Positions 59,401-64,000 of a stretch of 64,000 nucleotides of DNA are shown here, in pieces. The notes under the pieces were generated by a model that saw nothing but the letters and a program-made list of their open reading frames with translations, had not been told where the DNA came from and did not search any database. How positions within the stretch are numbered: position 1 is the first letter of the stretch; every line of letters starts with the position of its first letter. This stretch comes from Erodium maritimum. Its lineage: Eukaryota; Streptophyta; Magnoliopsida; Geraniales; Geraniaceae. The stretch lies in NCBI GenBank assembly GCA_963921825.1, contig OY997593.1, forward strand, positions 51,940,039 to 52,004,038, given 5' to 3'. Made by a program: the position numbers and the translations under genes.

Positions 59401-60000
59401 GCTTTTGGTATGTTGGGTCGATATCAAAGTAATCCCGGAATGGACCATTGGAAGGCTGCAAAGAAGGTTCTCAGGTACTTGCAAGGCACCAAGGAGATCA
59501 TGCTCACGTATAGTAGATCCAGCCATCTTGAGGTCATTGGATATTCAGATTCAGATTATGCCGGATGTGTTGATAGTAGGAAATCAACATTTGGCTACCT
59601 GTTCTTATTAGCAAATGGAGCAGTATCATGGAGAAGTGGAAAGCAATATGTGATCGCTACTTCCACTATGGAGGCCGAATTTGTGGCATGCTTTGAGGCC
59701 ACAATTCATGCACTGTGGATGCGGAATTTTATTTCAGGTCTTGGTATAGTCGACGGTATATCTAGACCGTTGAAAATTTATTGTGATAATTCTACAGCCG
59801 TCTTCTTCTCAAAGAATGACAAGTACTCTAAGGGTGCTAAACACATGGAGTTGAAGTTCTTGTATGTTAAGGAAGAAGTACATAAACAAAGAGTGTACTT
59901 TGAGCATATAAGGACCGACATGATGGTCGCAGATCCGTTGACTAAGGGCTTACCTCCCAAGGCGTTCAATGGCCATGTGGAACGTATGGGAATTATGTGA
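56362..60000 (+). CDS. Copia gag C-terminus and pol polyprotein, one 1212-codon frame
   Basis: Domains in order: gag C-terminal part with a CCHC zinc knuckle (CFFCKKTGHFKKDC), aspartic protease (WWIDSGATTHVSH), integrase pre-domain (LWHQRLGHISKERLMRLV), integrase core ([40 protein letters not shown]), RT (KWVYKTKRDSKGNIERYKAR, LHQMDVKTAFINGDL, LYVDDILLATND) and RNase H (DYAGCVDSRKSTFGYLFLL), ending ADPLTKGLPPKAFNGHVERMGIM. The catalytic DSG and YVDD motifs are visible. The clade resembles TNT1-94-annotated plant Copia elements; finer placement needs a tree. Confidence 0.93.
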   Translation: MTDMSNLAAKLKTLGMEVNETFLVQFIINSLPDEFGQFQVNYNTIKDKWNYQELKAMLVQEEERLKKMRGQAVYFMGHDGVSSSKFKPGKDIKRNKTFLKKPESKINKEMKCFFCKKTGHFKKDCPKRKAWFDKKGMYYVSFCFESNLIEVPSNTWWIDSGATTHVSHIKQGFSSIQPIRKADQYMFMGNRMKARIEGIRTYSLILDTGRQIDLESRLYVHECARNLVSVSKLDIIGFSLKVENGEFNLCRNNLHYGSGTLVDSLYRFNLDVNFSESLFHIESRGIKRSALDESSAFLWHQRLGHISKERLMRLVNNEILPQLDFSDLDVCIDCIKGKQTSHIVKKPAMRSSHLLEIIHTDISGPIDIPSWSGEQYFLTFIDDFSRYGFTYLFHEKAQSVDVLEVFINEVERQLDRKVKIVRSDRGGEYYGRFTEKGQCPGPFAKLLEKKGICAQYTMPGTPQQNGVAERRNRTLKDMVRTILSNCSLPLSLWIYALKTTTYVLNRVPSKAVCKTPYELWTGRKPSLRHMRIWGCPTEVRLYNPNEKKLDPMTVSGHFISYPKKSKGYILYVPNHSTRIVETGNARFIENGQTSGSNEPRNVDIHEVREEIVSSEVASQMVVPIVPKNTIGQRNVVTTPQNDNINDEQVTIQGENIIQHDQLRRSTRERRSAIPDDYVIYSIESECDLSISEDPVSFRKAMESDNSENWLIAMKEEMKSMGDNKVWDLVVLPEGSKTIGSKWVYKTKRDSKGNIERYKARLVAKGFNQKDGIDYKETFSPVSKKDSLRIVLALVAHYDLELHQMDVKTAFINGDLEEEVYMDQPEGFLALGSEDKVCRLRKSIYGLKQASRQWYLKFNDIITSYGFVEVTVDRCIYMKITGSKFVILVLYVDDILLATNDMGMLHNVKSYLSKNFEMKDMGEASYVIGIEIIWNRSQGTLGLSQNAYINKVLERYRMENCSAGIVPIQKGDKFSKMQCPQNELEQNEMKRIPYASVVGSLNYVQTCTRPDISFAFGMLGRYQSNPGMDHWKAAKKVLRYLQGTKEIMLTYSRSSHLEVIGYSDSDYAGCVDSRKSTFGYLFLLANGAVSWRSGKQYVIATSTMEAEFVACFEATIHALWMRNFISGLGIVDGISRPLKIYCDNSTAVFFSKNDKYSKGAKHMELKFLYVKEEVHKQRVYFEHIRTDMMVADPLTKGLPPKAFNGHVERMGIM

Positions 60001-60324
60001 TTTGTCCTTGCTATAAATGTTACTTGCTTGTTAGGGTACAATACTTTGATCAATTATGGTATGTTTCTGGTTTAGACCATGTTTTTCATTAAAGTCTAAT
60101 TGCGCAATTATAGTTCTAGAAAAACATGTTTCATTTGTGAATTATGGTTCTTCACAATATTAAAGTTAATATGACCAAATTTGACTTGTGATACATGGAA
60201 GGAATCACATCGCAAAATGATGTGTGACCGCCATGATCCAGACAAATCTGATTCAGTTAAAATCATTAAAGTTTCATGAGCTTGATATAAGGATGATTGT
60301 CGACACAAAGGCCAAGTGGGAGAA

Positions 60325-60644
60325 TGTAAGAATATTTACATTATTATTGTGGCCTTCGTGTTTTAGATTTAATCATGTAATATAATTATCATGTTCATAT
60401 TAAATTATAAGACTTTAATATTGTGGTCGACATCCTGATGGATCGGTTTCGATAAAAGTAATTAAAGTCGGGAATTATAATTCCTCCTACCTTACCCAAC
60501 CTTATAGTATATTCATTATTTACTTTCTCATATAGTTATTGATTAAATGGTATTTCGTTTATCTACTGTACCAAAGGATGTAATTTGGTAACTGAAATGT
60601 GGTTATGTTATATCATTTAATTATAAAAGAAGAAAGAGAAGGTG
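60325..60644 (+). repeat. 3' LTR of the right-hand Copia (visible part)
   Basis: The first 320 bp match 53122 onward. It then stops at the TGTCAGGACC start of a Gypsy LTR. Confidence 0.9.
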
Positions 60645-61008
60645 TGTCAGGACCGCGCGAGGAAGACGACCCAAACGGTGTCGTTGCGCTTAATGGAACG
60701 CAGCGTCTCTGAGAGCCACGCGTCAGTCAACGTGCCAGCTGGAGCGACGACCGAAGCCGTTACGTGTCGTGTCAGTCAGTTAGGGGTCGAAAGTCTGTTA
60801 TGCCTACGTGGCATGTCCTGAGCTGTGATATAAAGCTCCGAGTCTTCAATAATGTCTTCATCTTCTTCTTCATTGTTGCTAGTGAGTTGCAGAGAGAGAG
60901 GTTAGAGAGCGAGCTTGACAATCGAGAGAGAGAGTCAGAGCCGTCTGTAATCCATCTTCAATTCATCAATAAAGCTTCCATTTACCGAGCTCGAGCAAGA
61001 GCCTGACA
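60645..61008 (+). repeat. 5' LTR of the right-edge Gypsy element
   Basis: 364 bp with TG...CA ends, a good TATA box and a leader containing GAGAGAGAGGTTAGAGAG. Its partner lies beyond the window. Confidence 0.85.
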
Positions 61009-61038
61009 AAGTGGTATCAGAGCACCGACCACGGAACG

Positions 61039-63990
61039 ATGACACGAGCTACAGATCTGAGCGAAGTTGCACGGCGAGCGGCGGAGGCGAGCATCGCTCC
61101 GGTGCAGAACCTCACGGAGCAGCTTGAGACACTCCGGCCACAGATGGCAGCAGCGGCGGGCATGGCAGACCGGACTGAAGGACAGCTCGGCGAAATCTCC
61201 ACCATGTTGAGAACGATGAACACAATGCTGCTCAATCTGAACGGACGCGTGGAGAGCATGGAGCAGCGAACCACACCAACGCCACGGGAGAGCATTGACC
61301 GCCGGGAAGACACGGAGCCACCACTCGCGGAGACACCGCGCCGATCACCACCGCCGGTCACGCGAGAACGGTCAGACGAGCCCCCACGGCGTACCACACC
61401 ACCGGAGGCCAGAGAACCAGCCAGGGCAGCACCACCGCGCAGAGCACCGTCCACGGAGCCAACACGACGGGCTCCGACACAAGAATTCAGAGACACACTT
61501 CCACCGGCGCGAGACAGGGTCGCGAGGCACGGCGACGCTCGTATACGAGACGATCTCCAGTTCAGAGACGAGATCGGACACGAACGTTGGAATCACCAAC
61601 ATTACCACCAGCGATACGACGAACAAGAGTTCCGTCCCCGGGACGATGAGGATAGACACCGAGGAGGCGGTGATCTGAGGCGGGAGAACGGCACACTTCA
61701 ATTCAGGTTGCCTCAGATCCAGTTTCCTGTATTTGACGGTAACGGTGTTCAATCTTGGATCAGAAAATGCACAAACTATTTCTTCTTATGTGCAGTGCCA
61801 GAGGAATTCAAGGTGCGACTGGCCGGAATGCATTAGCAGAGATCTGGTTCCAAGATTACCAGCGTAGCCAACGCCATATCGCCTGGGAGCAACTGTTGCA
61901 GGACCTCACCTGGAAGTTCGAAAACGGACGCTCCGAAGACATCTTCGCCATTTTCAAACACTTGCAGCAGGAAGGCTCAGTGGCGGAGTATGAGGAACGC
62001 TTCGATGCCGCGCGGGGAACAATGATCGCATGAAACCCCTAGCTGACGAAAGAGTTCTTCGTGGCCAATTTCATCAGTGGCCTCAAGACTCATCTGAGAG
62101 CCGGGGTCACCATGCTCGAACCAGATTCTCTGGGGAGAGCGATGTTCCTCGCAAGAATGGAAGAACAGAGAGCAGGGGCACGTTGGGGGGCGGTCCGTCC
62201 ACCGGATCCGAACACCAGAGCAAGGCCAACCATGGTCAACGGTCCAACCAGAGATGGTAACCAGACCATCAACGCACCCGCGCCCCAACAACGTGGACCG
62301 GCACCAGCTCCGAGCACCAACAGAGGGCCATTGCCAGTCCGAAACATCAATTCAGAATACTGTGAGGAGCGGCGTCGGAAAGGATTGTGCTACACATGCC
62401 CAGCAAGGTACACACGAGCTCATGTCTGCCCCAATCGACAACAACTGTTCATGCTGTCCAGAGATGAAGAGCCGATCATTGAAGAACGGGAGGAGGAACC
62501 CGTGGATGAGGAAGAAGCCATGGATTGGGCAGCGGAACAGTCGGCAAGCCTGTACCTCACAGACGTGCCGGCACCGGCTGTCCGAGAAGAAACTTTACGA
62601 GCTCTGGACGGAAGCCACAGTCAGGCACTAAGAGTTACAGCCAGGGTAGCAAGGGGCAACCTCTCGGACCTGGTTGACACTGGCGCCACAACTTGCTTCT
62701 TGGATGAACACACAGCGCACAAGCTAGCCATCGCAGTGCAACCCACGCCGGAGACGCACATCCGATTGGGAAACGGAAAGAAATTCGCCTGCACAAGCCA
62801 CAGTGTGTTGACCTGGACCTTGGGCAATTGCTCATTCACATGGCAATGCCAATGGGAGAGTGTGAGCTGGTATTGGGCATCAACTGGATGAAGTCCGTTA
62901 ACCCAGTCACCTTTAATTTCATCAACCGGACCATCAAAATCAAGGTGGGCGACCAGTTAAGAGTACTCGAGGAACAGAAGGAACTCAAGGCCGGAAGGGG
63001 AGTGAGCCCAAAAAGCTTGTTCAAGGAAGCTAAGAAGGGCCAGACTGTGTATTTGGGCCAGCTCTGCAAGTTGAACGAAGAACAGAGCATGGGAAAGGTC
63101 GATGATCCAGTGTTGAGCCAGTACCTCCGAGACAACCAGGATGTGTTCCAGGTTCCAACAAAGCTACCTCCCCATCGCGATCACGACCACCACATCCCCA
63201 TCGTTCCCGGAGCAGCACCACCGGCCGTCAGACCTTACAGGTACAACAGAGAGCAAAAGGATACGTTAGAGGCGATGGTGCGTGAGATGCTCGACACAGG
63301 CATTATCACCAAGAGCTCCAGTCCATACTCATTCCCAGTCCTACTTGTGAAAAAGAAAGATGGGTCATGGCGCTTCTGCATTGACTACAGAGCATTGAAC
63401 GATATCACGATAAAGGATCGGTTTCCGATTCCCACGGTCGACGAATTACTAGATGAACTCGCCGGAAGCTCAGTGTTCTCGAAAATCGACCTAAGAGCCG
63501 GCTACCACCAAATCCGCATGGCGGAGGAGGATGAACACAAGACGGCATTTCGCACTCATGACGGTCACTACGAATTCCGAGTAATGCCCTTCGGGCTGAC
63601 CAACGCTCCGGCGAGCTTCCAGAGCCTCATGAACAGTGTCTTTAAGGCACAGCTCCGCAAGTTCGTGCTAGTGTTCTTCGATGATATCCTGGTGTACAGC
63701 AGGAACCCAGAAGAACATCGGGAGCATCTGAGGGTCGTGTTCGATATTCTTAGACGAGAAAAGATGTACGCCAAGCTTTCGAAGTGCTCCTTTGGAGTGT
63801 CCACCGTCGAGTACCTGGGCCACCTCATTTCCGGCAATGGAGTCGCAACGGACCCTACTAAGGTACATGCGGTCGTGGACTGACCAACTCCGAAGTGCGT
63901 CAGGGAGGTGAGGGGACTTCCTAGGACTATCTAGGTACTACCGCCGATTTGTAGAAGGGTATGGACCCATGGTGCGGCCAATGACAGAGC
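61039..63990 (+). pseudogene. Gypsy gag-pol region, incomplete at the window edge
   Basis: gag starts MTRATDLSEVARRAAEASI at 61039 with a heptad-like region (about residues 20-80), a basic/proline-rich middle and the FPVFDGNGVQSWIRKCTNYF capsid motif. Then come a late zinc-knuckle-like CYTCPARYTRAHVC (about 62390), a protease (LVDTGATTCFLDE, about 62670), LGINWMKSVNPV, and RT ([44 protein letters not shown]), with GLSRYYRRF-like sequence near 63930. It is broken in a few places. Confidence 0.88.
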
Positions 63991-64000
63991 TTCTAAAAAA

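Larger units (their letters stand above)
53122..64000 (+). mobile_element. Copia LTR retrotransposon, carrying two later insertions
   Basis: The 5' LTR is 53122-53680 (TGTAAGAATATTTACATT to GTTTACA), the Met-tRNA-type primer site TGGTATCAGAGC is at 53683-53694, and the polypurine tract AAGTGGGAGAA adjoins the 3' LTR at 60325. The 3' LTR is visible only to 60644, where a Gypsy element interrupts it; its remainder lies outside the window. A retroposon (54135-55514) sits in the leader before gag. The shared part of the two LTRs differs at about 2.5% of sites by eye. Its proteins are related to those of the serpin-intron Copia, so probably the same clade. It looks close to whole. Confidence 0.92.
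60645..64000 (+). mobile_element. Gypsy chromovirus-like element (Reina-like?), 5' part
   Basis: It is inserted in the 3' LTR of the Copia at 53122. The 5' LTR is 60645-61008 (364 bp, TGTCAGGACCGCGCG to GAGCCTGACA), with a TATA box GATATAAAG at 60827-60835 and a primer site TGGTATCAGAGC at 61012-61023. gag and pol follow on plus and run off the window. The GC-rich coding region and LTR stand out against the AT-rich Copia. The short LTR and gag type (QFPVFDGNGVQSWIRKC) suggest the Reina or a related chromovirus clade; the missing 3' part would show whether there is a chromodomain. It has a few breaks. Confidence 0.88.

Noticed and set aside
61295-61678. 127-codon plus ORF rich in His and Arg
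   Set aside because: It is a frame shadow of the Gypsy gag starting at 61039, which has family motifs.

Overview
This is nuclear DNA from a flowering plant, most likely a eudicot. The evidence is nested Ty1/Copia and Ty3/Gypsy LTR elements with initiator-methionine tRNA primer sites, a plant L1-type LINE, Mutator-like (MULE) and hAT elements, GT-AG introns, and a plant-type serpin gene. I see no bacterial genes, CRISPR array, rRNA, tRNA or organelle operon.

Layout. 1-6874 is a pile of Gypsy LTR fragments in both orientations, with a piece of a 1.7 kb LTR at the left edge and a 1.34 kb MULE (5459-6802) inside one LTR. About 7800-11190 looks like unique host DNA and holds a candidate minus-strand gene for a very small (30-residue) protein, with a promoter, a microexon and a 3' UTR. 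11185-12912 is AT-rich DNA with one unassigned GC-rich block. 12913-29904 is a three-layer nest: a MULE with a perfect 9-bp target duplication contains a Copia element (13862-29307), which contains a Tekay-type Gypsy chromovirus (16652-27351). 29919 to about 36160 is a minus-strand LINE with endonuclease, RT, zinc-knuckle and RNase H regions, split by a 1688-bp solo LTR (30841-32528). 36.2-39.9 kb is unassigned. 39897-41382 is a retroposon with a 14-bp target duplication. 41700-42700 is an inverted-repeat element built around repeats.

The one well-supported host protein gene is a serpin: exon 1 43130-43516, exon 2 51705-52481, 387 aa. It is complete, with an Arg at the predicted scissile position. 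Its single intron is 8.2 kb because it carries a MULE (43796-50057) that itself holds a Copia element with near-identical LTRs (44050-50003), plus a hAT-type MITE (50618-51010). Downstream, another Copia element (from 53122) carries a retroposon and is cut in its 3' LTR by a chromovirus-like Gypsy element that runs off the window (60645-64000).

LTR divergence, counted by eye, fits the nesting order: roughly 8% for the Copia in the big nest, about 4% for the Gypsy inside it, 2.5% for the right-hand Copia and under 1% for the serpin-intron Copia. Most of the window is transposon accumulation. I found no convincing new multi-gene system. The items most worth a second look are the small-protein gene, the serpin with its loaded intron, and the possible gene-capturing MULEs.
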